Positions 26,508 to 35,218 of a DNA stretch of 64,000 nt are shown piece after piece. The stretch is taken from positions 1-64,000 of the forward strand of contig SBGX01000010.1 of the NCBI GenBank assembly GCA_006226425.1, read 5' to 3'. The translations under genes were made by a program, and so were the position numbers. This DNA is from Bacteroidota bacterium. GTDB taxonomy: Bacteria; Bacteroidota; Bacteroidia; Flavobacteriales_D; Crocinitomicaceae. The notes beneath the pieces are model-generated. The model was not told the origin of the DNA. It saw nothing but the letters and a program-made list of their open reading frames with translations, and searched no databases. Position 1 is the first letter of the stretch. The number at the start of each line of letters is the position of its first letter.

Positions 26508-27878
26508 CTAATGACTGATTTGGATGACTTTTCGCAACACTTTTCCTTCTTTGGAAACAAATCGTAACTGATAAACTCCATGATCAATCCCCGACAAAGT
26601 AATCGTCTGCAAATGCTGATTATTCAAACTCCAGGAAGCAATCCGTTTTCCCGAAAGATCAATCATTTCAACAGTTCGATACTGAGACAGCATCGCTCCT
26701 TTAAGGGTCAGTTCTTCGCTTGTTGGGTTTGGATACACCGAAATCAGTTCGGCAGCTTGCTCCTCCAGAGAAGCGCAGTTTTCAGCTACAACTTCAACCG
26801 TATCTGAAGGCAAAGACTCACATCCCAACTCAATCACTGTCAGCGCAAACTTCCCGGAAGCCGCAACTTCTATCGCCTGCGTAGATTCTCCATTGGACCA
26901 GCTATATTCAGTAGCCGTACTGGATGTCAACGTCACTGTCTCTGTCCCCGAACAAATCACATTGTCTGCATCCGATGAAGTAATTGTCGGTTGAGCCGGA
27001 ATCGGATTGACAGTAATGAAAGCCGGAGCTGTCTTTGTGTCCGACCCCTGCCCATTCGTCACCGTCAACTGAACCTCATAAGTTCCTGCATCGCTAAAAG
27101 TAACCACCGGGCTGGCATCTGTACTCGTTAGTGGAGAACCTCCCTGAAAGGACCAGGAATACTCAGTGGGTGATCCTGTAGAAGTGCTCGTAAATGTCAC
27201 TTGCTCACCAGCACAAATGGTTTGAACATCCGCGTCAAAATTGGCTACAGGCATTTCTCCACTGACTTTTTCAGTAAATGTAAACTCTGATAAATGAATC
27301 TCATCTCCACTTGTATTTCCATTCGCGTTCGTATGATTGGACGACACATAAAAGCGAACATCCCCTGAACCAGCAGCGGGAGCCGTCCAGTCGAATGCAA
27401 AATTCGACATGGAAGTTGTCCCTGAAGCATGATTAATGAATTGCTTCTGCGCTTGCGTAATTCTTGCCGTTGAACCTGCAACAGCAGCTAAATCACCAGC
27501 TGTTAGGTTATCCGACAGAGTTCGGGCGGTTGTCTGAAATCCTTTCTTGATGGAAATTCCCGAAATGCTCAGAGCCAGCGTGTAGGTTTGACCCGGCTCA
27601 TATTCCGTCACTACATCTGTTGTTCCCTTTACTGTCATGACTAATTGATTCATTTGGGAATTCAAATTAGCGGTTCCAGTATGGCAATCCGTACAATTTC
27701 CCTCTCCGGGTGCGCCTGTTTTTCCAGCAATTGCTCCACCAGAATTTCTGGTATCAATATGTGAACCCTTGTAGGCTCCTTTCATAACGATCTCTCCAGA
27801 ACTTAATTTTGTGAATGAATATCCCCCAACCAGTATGGCCGAAAGCATCACCATTTTTACCGTATTATTTATTTTCAT
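26508..27878 (-). CDS. choice-of-anchor V / PKD / T9SS-sorted CxxCH protein
   Basis: A 456-residue exported protein. A signal peptide is followed by an N-terminal stretch with one heme-binding motif CTDCH inside GAPGEGNCTDCHTG (about residue 60). A choice-of-anchor V (Reeler-like) domain covers about 70-205. A PKD domain follows (PVANFDADVQTICAGEQVTF, YSWSFQGGSPLT), then a second Ig/PKD-like module, and a T9SS type A sorting domain at the end (VYPNPTSEELTLKG ... GVYQLRFVSKEGKVLRKVIQ). It should be exported by type IX secretion. The first about 200 residues are nearly the same as in the next gene upstream, so the pair arose by duplication. Confidence 0.82.
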   Translation of the reverse strand: MKINNTVKMVMLSAILVGGYSFTKLSSGEIVMKGAYKGSHIDTRNSGGAIAGKTGAPGEGNCTDCHTGTANLNSQMNQLVMTVKGTTDVVTEYEPGQTYTLALSISGISIKKGFQTTARTLSDNLTAGDLAAVAGSTARITQAQKQFINHASGTTSMSNFAFDWTAPAAGSGDVRFYVSSNHTNANGNTSGDEIHLSEFTFTEKVSGEMPVANFDADVQTICAGEQVTFTSTSTGSPTEYSWSFQGGSPLTSTDASPVVTFSDAGTYEVQLTVTNGQGSDTKTAPAFITVNPIPAQPTITSSDADNVICSGTETVTLTSSTATEYSWSNGESTQAIEVAASGKFALTVIELGCESLPSDTVEVVAENCASLEEQAAELISVYPNPTSEELTLKGAMLSQYRTVEMIDLSGKRIASWSLNNQHLQTITLSGIDHGVYQLRFVSKEGKVLRKVIQISH

Positions 27879-27894
27879 ATTATTGGTATTAAAT

Positions 27895-27925
27895 CAAAAA
27901 AGGCTACTCCTTGCGGCAGTAGCCC
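27895..27925 (-). terminator. terminator after the shorter choice-of-anchor V gene
   Basis: On the minus strand GGCTACT pairs with AGTAGCC around a 9-base loop and is followed by TTTTTT. It sits between the two paralogs and may cut or reduce read-through into the longer one. Confidence 0.75.
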
Positions 27926-27944
27926 TAACTTTATTAAAAGTTTT

Positions 27945-28826
27945 TTAGTGTCTTACCTGGATCGTTTTGACCACGTCGGCCATTGTCTTTCCACTGATCC
28001 GAAGATGATAAGTACCATCAGCCAACTCAGACAAGCGAATCAAATCCTGTTTCTTTCCTGACAAAAGGCTTTTCAAAACCACTTTCCCGGAAAGGTCCAG
28101 AATCATCACCTCATCATATTGGGTCAACTCTTCCCCTTTCAAAATCAACTCATCTGATGTTGGGTTCGGATATACCGAAAATTCCCATGCCTGTGCTTCT
28201 GCAATCGAAGCTGAGGACGTATTTTCAGAAAAAGTAAATTGCGACAAATGAATTTCATCTCCACTGGTGTTGCCGTCACCATTTGTATGATTGGATGACA
28301 CATAGAAACGAACGTCACCGGCACCAGCGTCTGGTGCTGTCCAGTCAAAGGCAAAATTCGACAGGGAAGTCGTTCCTGATGCATGATTAATAAACTGCTT
28401 TTGGGCTTGGGTGATTCTTGCTGTTGAACCAGTCACGGCTGCCAAATCTCCAGCTGTCAGGTTATCAGAAACCGTTCTTGCGGTTGCCTGAAAACCTTTC
28501 TTCGTAGAAGTACCGGAAATGGCAAGTCCCAGCGTATAGGTTTGACCCGGTTCATACTCGGTAACAACATCTGTTGTTCCTTTCACAGTCATCACCAACT
28601 GGTTCAATTGTGAATTCGTATTTGCCGTTCCGACGTGGCAATCTGTACAGTTTCCTTCTCCTGGAGCCCCTGTTTTTCCAGCAATTGCTCCGCCTGAATT
28701 TCTGGCCTCCAAATGCGAGCCTTTATAGGCCTTTTTAACAATGTTGTCCGAGACTCCCAACTTCGTAAACGAATAGGCTCCTAGAATCAGGACAGATAAT
28801 GAAAGTAAGGTAGTTGTGTTCTTCAT
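27945..28826 (-). CDS. choice-of-anchor V / T9SS-sorted CxxCH protein
   Basis: A 293-residue paralog of the neighbouring 456-residue protein, without the PKD modules. It has a signal peptide, a heme motif CTDCH inside GAPGEGNCTDCHVG, the choice-of-anchor V domain (TYTLGLAISG, FAFDWTAP, DVRFYVSSNHTN) and a T9SS type A sorting domain (VYPNPTSDELILKG ... TYHLRISG). A single covalent heme and cell-surface location are predicted. It lies downstream of the cytochrome lipoprotein and DUF5777 genes on the same strand and is probably part of that redox operon. Confidence 0.82.
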   Translation of the reverse strand: MKNTTTLLSLSVLILGAYSFTKLGVSDNIVKKAYKGSHLEARNSGGAIAGKTGAPGEGNCTDCHVGTANTNSQLNQLVMTVKGTTDVVTEYEPGQTYTLGLAISGTSTKKGFQATARTVSDNLTAGDLAAVTGSTARITQAQKQFINHASGTTSLSNFAFDWTAPDAGAGDVRFYVSSNHTNGDGNTSGDEIHLSQFTFSENTSSASIAEAQAWEFSVYPNPTSDELILKGEELTQYDEVMILDLSGKVVLKSLLSGKKQDLIRLSELADGTYHLRISGKTMADVVKTIQVRH

Positions 28827-28850
28827 GTATTTCGATTAAAAATTTCCAAT

Positions 28851-29213
28851 TTAATTATTCAGTTTTCCCTGCACTACCCAACAATTGAACATTTCAATCG
28901 TTGAATCCGCCAGATACGGTCCTCCGTTCGGCATTCTCGTTACACCCTCTCCTTTAAGAGCAGCATAGATCGAAGAAGCATTACTTGAGATCGTCGCATG
29001 GTCCTTCAAAAGTGGAGAAGTTCCCCCATTTTGGTCATGACAGGAAAAACATTTTTGTTGAAAAAGTGGCTCTATGACTCCACTAAAGCTGACTGTATCA
29101 GCACAGGCTCCGGGTGGCAACGGTGTTGGCTCTTCCGGTGCTTTATCTTTCGTACAGGAATAAGCGATCAAGATTAGAGAAACACTTAGTCCGGCAAATA
29201 TTTTCTTATTCAT
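28851..29213 (-). CDS. monoheme cytochrome-type lipoprotein
   Basis: A 120-residue lipoprotein: signal peptide with lipobox AYSC (Cys20), then a short Pro/Glu linker and a small cytochrome-like domain with heme motif CFSCH inside PLFQQKCFSCHDQNGG. MPNGGPYL supplies a possible Met ligand. The sequence matches the planctomycete/Bacteroidota cytochrome c domain group. It is 2 bases after the DUF5777 gene and so surely co-transcribed with it. Confidence 0.85.
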   Translation of the reverse strand: MNKKIFAGLSVSLILIAYSCTKDKAPEEPTPLPPGACADTVSFSGVIEPLFQQKCFSCHDQNGGTSPLLKDHATISSNASSIYAALKGEGVTRMPNGGPYLADSTIEMFNCWVVQGKLNN

Positions 29214-29215
29214 TC

Positions 29216-30067
29216 TTATCGTTTAAAATTTCTTGTAATGCTAAAGCCCAAACGGAATTGCCCTTTCGACCAATCTTCCGAAGTATATGAAATAAACTGC
29301 ACTTCATTAAACAGACTTGCATTCGTTATGTTAAAATGAAAATTGTGACCGTTCGTACACCACTCTGCGCCAATCGCAAAACTATTGGTCATACCATCGC
29401 GAACATCAGTTCCGTTCAGGTTATGATAATACTCGGCCAAAATCCCCCAACTTTTACTCAATTTAATATTCAGCGCCCCTCCCAAAGCAAATAATCCATT
29501 TACGTCGTTACTAGAAACGTAATTTCGGTGCACATAGGTTGGCATGAGAGACAAACTTATGCGATCACTCATCTTCCGGGCAATATTCAGTTGCGTTGCA
29601 TAGGCCAGTCGGTGAGCGAATTCTGGAAAATGAAGCACAGACAACTCATCTTCTACCGCCTTGTTATAACAATACAATGCCGAAGCTACCAGGGTCATCG
29701 AAACTGGCATTTTTTCTTTTTCCTGTCTCAGGAGTCTGTACTTCACAAAAGCATCCAGGTTATTTCGGTATGCCCTAATGTTTCCTTTTGTTCTCCCCAG
29801 ACCAATCATTAACTTATCACTGAGTCCGTATTCAAAGGCAAAACGGATATCAGCTGCGTTGTCAAAACCGAATCCCGCCTGAGCACCTCCGGCATCCCCT
29901 CCCATGTCACCAAAACGGTGTTCGATGCGATACTCAAAATAACGCTTCTTTAGGGTCTCCACCGAATGTCCATTAATGATTCTGGTGGCATTAAATGTCT
30001 CACTGACGATTTGTGCCGACAACATAGCTGGCGCGCACATCATTAGTATAATGCTTAGTTTTTTCAT
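29216..30067 (-). CDS. DUF5777-type outer-membrane beta-barrel protein
   Basis: A 283-residue exported protein (signal peptide MLSAQ) made of alternating strands ending in Phe-Lys-Arg. Family features are NATRIINGHSVETLKKRYFEYRIEHRFGDMG (in the first 55 residues), DIRFAFEYGLSDKLMIGLGR and KSWGILAEYYHNL. This barrel family regularly sits beside small cytochromes in Bacteroidota, suggesting that it holds or admits a redox partner in the outer membrane. That role is inference. It lies 3 bases after the diheme cytochrome gene. Confidence 0.8.
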   Translation of the reverse strand: MKKLSIILMMCAPAMLSAQIVSETFNATRIINGHSVETLKKRYFEYRIEHRFGDMGGDAGGAQAGFGFDNAADIRFAFEYGLSDKLMIGLGRTKGNIRAYRNNLDAFVKYRLLRQEKEKMPVSMTLVASALYCYNKAVEDELSVLHFPEFAHRLAYATQLNIARKMSDRISLSLMPTYVHRNYVSSNDVNGLFALGGALNIKLSKSWGILAEYYHNLNGTDVRDGMTNSFAIGAEWCTNGHNFHFNITNASLFNEVQFISYTSEDWSKGQFRLGFSITRNFKR

Positions 30068-30070
30068 GAA

Positions 30071-31135
30071 TTATTTCTTGGCTAGTTTCTTGATATAAGC
30101 CACCAAATCTTCTATTTGCTGGTCACTCATTTTTTCTTTCGTAAAGTGTGGCATGTATTGCTTCCTTCCGGTTTTGGCGTAAGTCCCATGTCGAATAATC
30201 TGATAAAGACTCAGGTCATTGTAGGTCGTAATATTCTTCCAAAACATTCGGGCACTTAATTGATCCTTTGATAAATTGAGGTAGGTCACTCTCCCATTCT
30301 CATGACAGTAAAGACAACTCAACTCATACAACTGCTCTCCTTTTTGCGCATCTCCGCCTTCTCCATATTTTCGTTGATCTCTCGGCATGGTCTCCAAAAA
30401 AGTTGCTGGAAATGCCCTCTCGAAACTGGATTCGATTGATTTTCGCAATGCTGTCTTCTCTGTTTTTCCCAACTGATCCGATTTCGCCAGTGCCATTAAT
30501 TGATCTTTACTCAAAGGAAGGTCACTCAAATGCAATTGTTGATCCTTGAAATAATGCATGATCGCATCTAATTCCCAGTCCTCCAAAAAGCGGCCAGAAG
30601 AACAATACTTGGAACAAACCTGAACCGCATTGGCTAACGAATCCCGGGCATTTGTAATTAAATCTCCATATTTTTTCACGTAATCATCATTATACCAATG
30701 ATTCCGGTCATAAATCCCCCACAGGGTTGAGCCGGGGAGAAACTGAATCTGTTTGCTTACGGCATACTTCAAACGATGAGCTGGATCCTTATCGGCAGGA
30801 TGCTCTGTTTCTTTCACCAGGTTATGGCAATCCGTACAAACAAAATGAATGGATACGAGCTTCCCTCTTTTTCCGTTTCTTTTGGCTCGTCCTTCAAAAA
30901 TCAACTCTTTTCCCCATTGAACCTTTTCCGGATCGGCCTTATCCAGATGATGAGCATAACGGGGACCATCAAGGCGACTCAAAGCATCCTCTACCGTCAT
31001 GGACTGCATATCGGCAAGTAATAACGTCTCTTCCGAATGCTCGGAAAAGGCAATTTCACTCCTCCAATTTAGGCTTAATAATGATAGTGAAGTAGCAGCA
31101 AGTACCAGAACGGACCCCAGGGTCTTGTAGATCAT
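30071..31135 (-). CDS. diheme cytochrome c
   Basis: A 354-residue exported protein with an N-terminal membrane/signal segment (VLVLAATSLSLLSLNW). The first heme motif CTDCH is in HFVCTDCHNLV (about residue 103) and the second CLYCH in LSCLYCHENGRV (about residue 273), each in its own cytochrome c-like domain. A Met-containing YMPHFTKEKMSDQQIEDLVAYI at the end is typical of the class I C-terminal helix. It leads the operon of DUF5777, monoheme lipoprotein and choice-of-anchor V genes, so the set probably forms an electron path across or on the outer membrane. Confidence 0.85.
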   Translation of the reverse strand: MIYKTLGSVLVLAATSLSLLSLNWRSEIAFSEHSEETLLLADMQSMTVEDALSRLDGPRYAHHLDKADPEKVQWGKELIFEGRAKRNGKRGKLVSIHFVCTDCHNLVKETEHPADKDPAHRLKYAVSKQIQFLPGSTLWGIYDRNHWYNDDYVKKYGDLITNARDSLANAVQVCSKYCSSGRFLEDWELDAIMHYFKDQQLHLSDLPLSKDQLMALAKSDQLGKTEKTALRKSIESSFERAFPATFLETMPRDQRKYGEGGDAQKGEQLYELSCLYCHENGRVTYLNLSKDQLSARMFWKNITTYNDLSLYQIIRHGTYAKTGRKQYMPHFTKEKMSDQQIEDLVAYIKKLAKK

Positions 31136-31141
31136 GGTTTA

Positions 31142-31149
31142 TAGTTTTG
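31142..31149 (+). promoter_or_regulatory. -7 promoter element for the YbaB gene
   Basis: TAGTTTTG is a perfect TAnnTTTG match about 98 bases before the YbaB-like ATG at 31247. It lies just outside the divergent diheme cytochrome gene. Confidence 0.42.
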
Positions 31150-31246
31150 CCAACTAATATATACTTTTTTTTTGAGTGATCAAACGAAAGATTTTCAATT
31201 TACACATATCTTACTTACTTTTAGCGGTCTATTAATTCTGGGTGCG

Positions 31247-31546
31247 ATGTTTGGATTAAACAATCAGGAGTTGCTGAAGCAGATGCAGGAATCCGTAGAG
31301 CTAAGCAAGCAAAAAATGGAAGAAACCCGTGTCTCCGGAGAAGCTGCCGGAGGATTGGTTCGAATCGAACTAAACGGGAATCGAAGACTGACCAATCTGG
31401 AAGTCAATGCTCCATTAGGAGACATTAGCAAAGAAGATTTGGAGGACTTTATCTCTGTGGCACTTAATCAGGCTTTGGAAAAAGCCAATGAGTTAAATGA
31501 GCAGGAAATGGCAGAATCCGCTCGTCAATTCATGCCCGGATTTTAA
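31247..31546 (+). CDS. YbaB/EbfC family nucleoid-associated protein
   Basis: A 99-residue protein with the YbaB pattern: a helical start (NQELLKQMQESVELSKQKMEET), then VSGEAAGGLVRIELNGNRRLTNLEV, then DLEDFISVALNQALEKANEL. YbaB-type proteins bind DNA as dimers and are usually beside recR or dnaX, which are not seen here. ATG 31247 (MFGLNNQEL) is chosen since the residues before it in the open frame do not match the family. The 5-formyl-THF cyclo-ligase gene starts 6 bases after its stop. Confidence 0.83.
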   Translation: MFGLNNQELLKQMQESVELSKQKMEETRVSGEAAGGLVRIELNGNRRLTNLEVNAPLGDISKEDLEDFISVALNQALEKANELNEQEMAESARQFMPGF

Positions 31547-31552
31547 TATTGC

Positions 31553-32119
31553 ATGGAAAAGGCTGAACTTCGTTCGAAATACAAAAAACTAAGGGCTAAA
31601 CTTGCTCCTGGTCAACTACAGCAAATATCGGAAGATGTTTGTCATCATCTGCTGGTCAATTATAAACTGGAAAACAAGTTTGTTAGTCTGTTTTTGCCTA
31701 TTGAGCGAAACAACGAACTCAACACCTACCTGATTTGGGAAAAGCTAAAATCTTTCGGGGCCAAAGTTGCCGTTCCCAAAGCGAATCATGAAACCGGTGA
31801 CCTCAAACACATCCTGTTTGAACAGGAAGAACAACTTGAGTTAAGCGATTGGGGAATTCCGGAACCCAAAAAAGGAAAGGTCATTGCCGCAGACCGTTTT
31901 CAGTATGTTTTTGTCCCTTTACTCGCATTGGATGAAAAAGGCTTCCGGGTGGGATATGGCAAAGGTTTTTATGATCGTTTTCTAAAAAAATGTGCTCCCT
32001 CCTGTCGATTTATCGGTCTTCATCACTTCCATGAAACAGAAATGATCGAGGATTTGCTCCCAACGGACGTTAAATTGCACGCCTGCATCACACCCAAAGG
32101 AATTCTGCGTTTTGAGTGA
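31553..32119 (+). CDS. 5-formyltetrahydrofolate cyclo-ligase
   Basis: A 188-residue enzyme that turns 5-formyl-THF into 5,10-methenyl-THF with ATP. The family starts with a basic helix (ELRSKYKKLRAKL) and has FVSLFLPIERNNELNT, VAVPKANHETGDL and the signature GYGKGFYDRFLKKC near residue 140. It forms an operon with the upstream YbaB gene (6-base gap) and with a very small membrane ORF that overlaps its end. Confidence 0.9.
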   Translation: MEKAELRSKYKKLRAKLAPGQLQQISEDVCHHLLVNYKLENKFVSLFLPIERNNELNTYLIWEKLKSFGAKVAVPKANHETGDLKHILFEQEEQLELSDWGIPEPKKGKVIAADRFQYVFVPLLALDEKGFRVGYGKGFYDRFLKKCAPSCRFIGLHHFHETEMIEDLLPTDVKLHACITPKGILRFE

Positions 32120-32276
32120 TCAAAAACATCAGGGAAAATTCCACTTACTTATTCTCTTCGGGATTCCTATTTTACTTGTTAGCATTTTTCTGGTTCAAAA
32201 TATTTGCCTGATCATCGGGGTCATTGTCTTGCTCTCCCTGATCTCCTACTTTCTCTTTCGACCAAAGAAACATTGA
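32112..32276 (+). CDS. small two-segment membrane protein, possible
   Basis: A 54-residue open frame starting with TTG that overlaps the end of the cyclo-ligase gene by 8 bases. After a short charged start (MSDQKHQGKF) it has two hydrophobic stretches split by a brief polar point (LLILFGIPILLVSIFLV and ICLIIGVIVLLSLISYFLF) and ends with a basic RPKKH. The pattern is typical of a real small membrane protein and less likely by chance. AAAGGA lies about 10 bases before the TTG. I know no family. Confidence 0.5.
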   Translation: MSDQKHQGKFHLLILFGIPILLVSIFLVQNICLIIGVIVLLSLISYFLFRPKKH

Positions 32277-32332
32277 TCTGATCTGCAACATTTTAGCACT
32301 TTTTTCGTATAATAGGTTCGAAATATAAAGTC

Positions 32333-32884
32333 ATGTTCTTTCGAGCTGCGTTGCTGTGTCTGGTCTGGTGCTGTTTTAGTTCTGTTGTCCACATGAACTC
32401 GAGACGACCTGTATTCGGTGTTCAAGTGAGCATGCAACCCAACTCGGGACTCTACATGTTGGTCGCTTATACCCACAATGGAAGGGCACTCACGAACCGC
32501 AAGATCATGCGTATGGATGAGTTTATCAAAATTGCCACCGGATTCTGGCCAAGCGTCTACAACCCGAAAAGAGAGAATTTACTGGAACAACACGGACTTC
32601 CCTGCGGACTGGTCACTGATCCAATCACCAATAAGAAAACACCCGCCTGCGGCCCATTGGATTCATTATGGAAAATTCGATACTCTGACTTCCCTTTTAA
32701 CACAGGAAATGAGCGGGGATGGAGTCAGGAGCTTTACAAACCATCCAGTAAACAAGCCGTCTATTTGCACCAGAATTACAATATTTACGACATCGATTTC
32801 AGTCCTTTTATCGACAGTAATTTTTGGAAAATTCTTCGCGACGTTCAGGATCCGAACTGGGTCAGGAAATACAAATCACTTTGA
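32333..32884 (+). CDS. secreted protein of unknown function
   Basis: A 183-residue protein with a signal-like N-terminus (AALLCLVWCCFSSVVHM). The rest has no motif I recognise. It has many Asn, Pro, Tyr and Trp residues, e.g. FWPSVYNPKRENLLEQHGLP, and three later cysteines (in GLPCGL and TPACGPL) that might form disulfides. A near-consensus -7 box (TAGGTTCG, 32313-32320) lies 12 bases before the ATG. Its end overlaps the convergent lnt gene by 9 bases. Confidence 0.65.
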   Translation: MFFRAALLCLVWCCFSSVVHMNSRRPVFGVQVSMQPNSGLYMLVAYTHNGRALTNRKIMRMDEFIKIATGFWPSVYNPKRENLLEQHGLPCGLVTDPITNKKTPACGPLDSLWKIRYSDFPFNTGNERGWSQELYKPSSKQAVYLHQNYNIYDIDFSPFIDSNFWKILRDVQDPNWVRKYKSL

Positions 32885-34480
32885 TGTCTGTGGCTTGACT
32901 CTTCGAAAAAAATAAACCAGGAGTAGGGCTATTGAAAGGTAAATCGCCAATTTCCCCAGGTAATCTCCCCAACGAACGTACAGCGTTTGAATATCATTTC
33001 GGTAGAGTGTCTTTTTGATTGCCGTTTCTGTCCACCAGGGTGTTTGCTGACTAATTCCACCTCTCGGATCGATGAAACAGGAACTTCCCGTATTGGCCGA
33101 GCGCGCCAGGTATTTCCTTGTTTCCAATGCTCGTAACCTTGCCAAGGCCTGATGTTGCTTATACCCCGGAGTATCATCCCACCAACCGTCATTGGTGATA
33201 ATGAATAACAACTCTGCTCCCTTACGACATTGTTCAGCTACAAAACCTCCGTAAATGGATTCATAACAAACGATTGGAGCAAAGACTGTCTTCCGGCTTC
33301 TCAGAACCTGTGACTCTTCTTCGATTCCCAGTGTCCCACTCGTTCCCCCGTTATTGATTGAAAGTTTTTCAAGTGCTGGAAACCAGTTGGAAAATGGCAC
33401 CTTCTCCACTCCTAATACAAGCTTGGACTTGTGCACAAAGGTTGGCTGATCGTACTCATCGATTAACAGGGAAGAATTGTAAAACTCTTCGTAACCGGGT
33501 CCTCCATAGATCGGCTTGGACGCACGCGAGCGTTTTTTTCTGAAATATTTCTTAGTGGATGCCCCAATCAACATGGATGCATTTTTCCACTTCGCCTTGC
33601 GCTCAACGAGGTATGGATAGTAAATAATACGTTTGATCTCATCCTCATAAAACGAAAATGGAAGCGCCGTTTCCGGAGCCAATACAAAGGCAGTCTGATC
33701 ACTCACCAGACCATCTGCCAAATCACAAATCCGATCCAGTTGTTCTGTTACACTCCCGGAAAACTTCTCATTGTATGGATCCACATTGGGCTGGGTAACC
33801 ACCACTTCTGCCGGGGTTCCCTGCTCCGGGTCAAATGATTGATACATGATCCGGCTAATGATAATGGGCACCGCAATGAGAGACACAAATAAAACTCCTT
33901 TTTTGATTAGTACACCACGCTCCTTTTTCGCTGTGAAAGCTTCCAACAATGAAAAAGCCATCAGGTTTGCCAATAAAATCCACAAAGTTCCCCCCAGCAC
34001 TCCGGTCACCGTGTACCACTGAACATTTTCAGGAACGATGGCAAAAACATTCCCCAGGTTCAACCAGGGCCAGGATAATTCCCAATGGTAATGGATCATT
34101 TCAAAGGCCATCCAGAAAGCGACAAAGGCCAAATAGCCCAAATTTCTTCCCAGCTTTCGCTTGCACAAATGAAACAAGTAGAAGACGGTTGCCATGATCA
34201 GGGTATTCATCCCAAAAGCCAGCACGGCTCCCATTTCGGAAGAATTCCAAATCCACCAGGTACTCCCGATGTTATAGATCAAAAACGCAAGGTAAGCATG
34301 GATAAAGACTTTCCCTGAACGATATGACTGCTCTGAAACCTGCTTCTCCACTATCAGTAATGGAACCCAGGCCAACAACATCACATAGCTCATACTCCCT
34401 GTAAAGGGAAAAGAAAGGACCATTAATATTCCGGAAACGATCGATAGCAGATAACGCCCTCCTTTATTCCAGTTCATCAT
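32876..34480 (-). CDS. lnt: apolipoprotein N-acyltransferase
   Basis: A 534-residue membrane enzyme that adds the third acyl chain to lipoproteins. About six to eight membrane segments precede a nitrilase-like domain (about 225-500) with the catalytic set: Glu in LAPETALPFSF, Lys in LVLGVEKVPFSNW and Cys in PIVCYESIYGGFV. A last membrane segment ends the protein (LAIYLSIALLLVYFF). The length is normal. Two ATG codons stand in tandem at the start. Confidence 0.92.
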   Translation of the reverse strand: MMNWNKGGRYLLSIVSGILMVLSFPFTGSMSYVMLLAWVPLLIVEKQVSEQSYRSGKVFIHAYLAFLIYNIGSTWWIWNSSEMGAVLAFGMNTLIMATVFYLFHLCKRKLGRNLGYLAFVAFWMAFEMIHYHWELSWPWLNLGNVFAIVPENVQWYTVTGVLGGTLWILLANLMAFSLLEAFTAKKERGVLIKKGVLFVSLIAVPIIISRIMYQSFDPEQGTPAEVVVTQPNVDPYNEKFSGSVTEQLDRICDLADGLVSDQTAFVLAPETALPFSFYEDEIKRIIYYPYLVERKAKWKNASMLIGASTKKYFRKKRSRASKPIYGGPGYEEFYNSSLLIDEYDQPTFVHKSKLVLGVEKVPFSNWFPALEKLSINNGGTSGTLGIEEESQVLRSRKTVFAPIVCYESIYGGFVAEQCRKGAELLFIITNDGWWDDTPGYKQHQALARLRALETRKYLARSANTGSSCFIDPRGGISQQTPWWTETAIKKTLYRNDIQTLYVRWGDYLGKLAIYLSIALLLVYFFRRVKPQTSK

Positions 34481-34588
34481 GGGATAAAATTACAGGAAAA
34501 ATCAGAAGTCCTCGCAGTTTTGCCCCCATTTTTTGTAGCTAATCTGTCCAATGACTCCAGGAACATGAATGCATGCCTCCAAATATTG

Positions 34589-34596
34589 TATTTTTG
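34589..34596 (+). promoter_or_regulatory. -7 promoter element for pnuC
   Basis: TATTTTTG is a perfect TAnnTTTG match 28 bases before the pnuC ATG. The short leader leaves no room for a riboswitch, which argues against thiamine control. Confidence 0.48.
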
Positions 34597-34624
34597 AAAC
34601 TCTGAAGGATGCAACCAACAAATC

Positions 34625-35218
34625 ATGCTTGATCAACTTTTAAGTGCTTTCGCAAATACCCCCTGGACAGAATGGGTAGCCTTCTTCACAAGCATTATTT
34701 ATGTCTGGTTGGCCAGTCGAAAAAGCAGTTGGTGCTGGCCCTTTGCAATCATTAGTTCTGGAATCTATATCCTCCTCTGTTTTCAATCTAAACTCTATGC
34801 TGACAGTGCCCTTCAAAGTTTTTATGTGCTGATGGCGGTTTGGGCCTGGGGGAATTGGGGAAAGGAAGGATCAAGTATCAAACTCATTGTCCAATGGCCT
34901 TATCAAAAGCACCTGATTAACATTGCCATTTGTTTGCTGGTGACCCTCCTAATTGGATTCATTCTGGATACCTACACGGATCAGGCACTTCCTTACACCG
35001 ATGCGTTCATTTTTTGTTTTAGTCTTTCGGCTACCTACCTGATCGGGAAAAAAGTACTGGAAAACTGGATCTATTTTATCATCATTGACCTGATCGCCAT
35101 TCCTCTCTTCTGGAATCGAGAATTGTATGTAACCTCCCTGCTCTATCTTTGCTACACCATCATTGCTCTGGATGCCTGGCGAAAATGGAGAAAGGATTTT
35201 CAAACGACCAGGTTATGA
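34625..35218 (+). CDS. pnuC: nicotinamide riboside transporter PnuC
   Basis: A 197-residue membrane protein with the PnuC signature WPFAIISSGIYILLCFQ followed by KLYADSALQSFYVLMAVWAWGNW, and ASRKSSWCWPF at the start. The seven-segment layout and length fit. The next gene, overlapping by 4 bases, is a NadR-type riboside kinase, which traps the imported substrate, so nicotinamide riboside is the likely cargo rather than thiamine. Confidence 0.9.
   Translation: MLDQLLSAFANTPWTEWVAFFTSIIYVWLASRKSSWCWPFAIISSGIYILLCFQSKLYADSALQSFYVLMAVWAWGNWGKEGSSIKLIVQWPYQKHLINIAICLLVTLLIGFILDTYTDQALPYTDAFIFCFSLSATYLIGKKVLENWIYFIIIDLIAIPLFWNRELYVTSLLYLCYTIIALDAWRKWRKDFQTTRL

Noticed and set aside
34481-34624. Possible riboswitch upstream of pnuC (thiamine or NAD type)
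   Set aside because: The -7 box at 34589-34596 leaves only about 20 bases of leader, and no conserved riboswitch core was seen.
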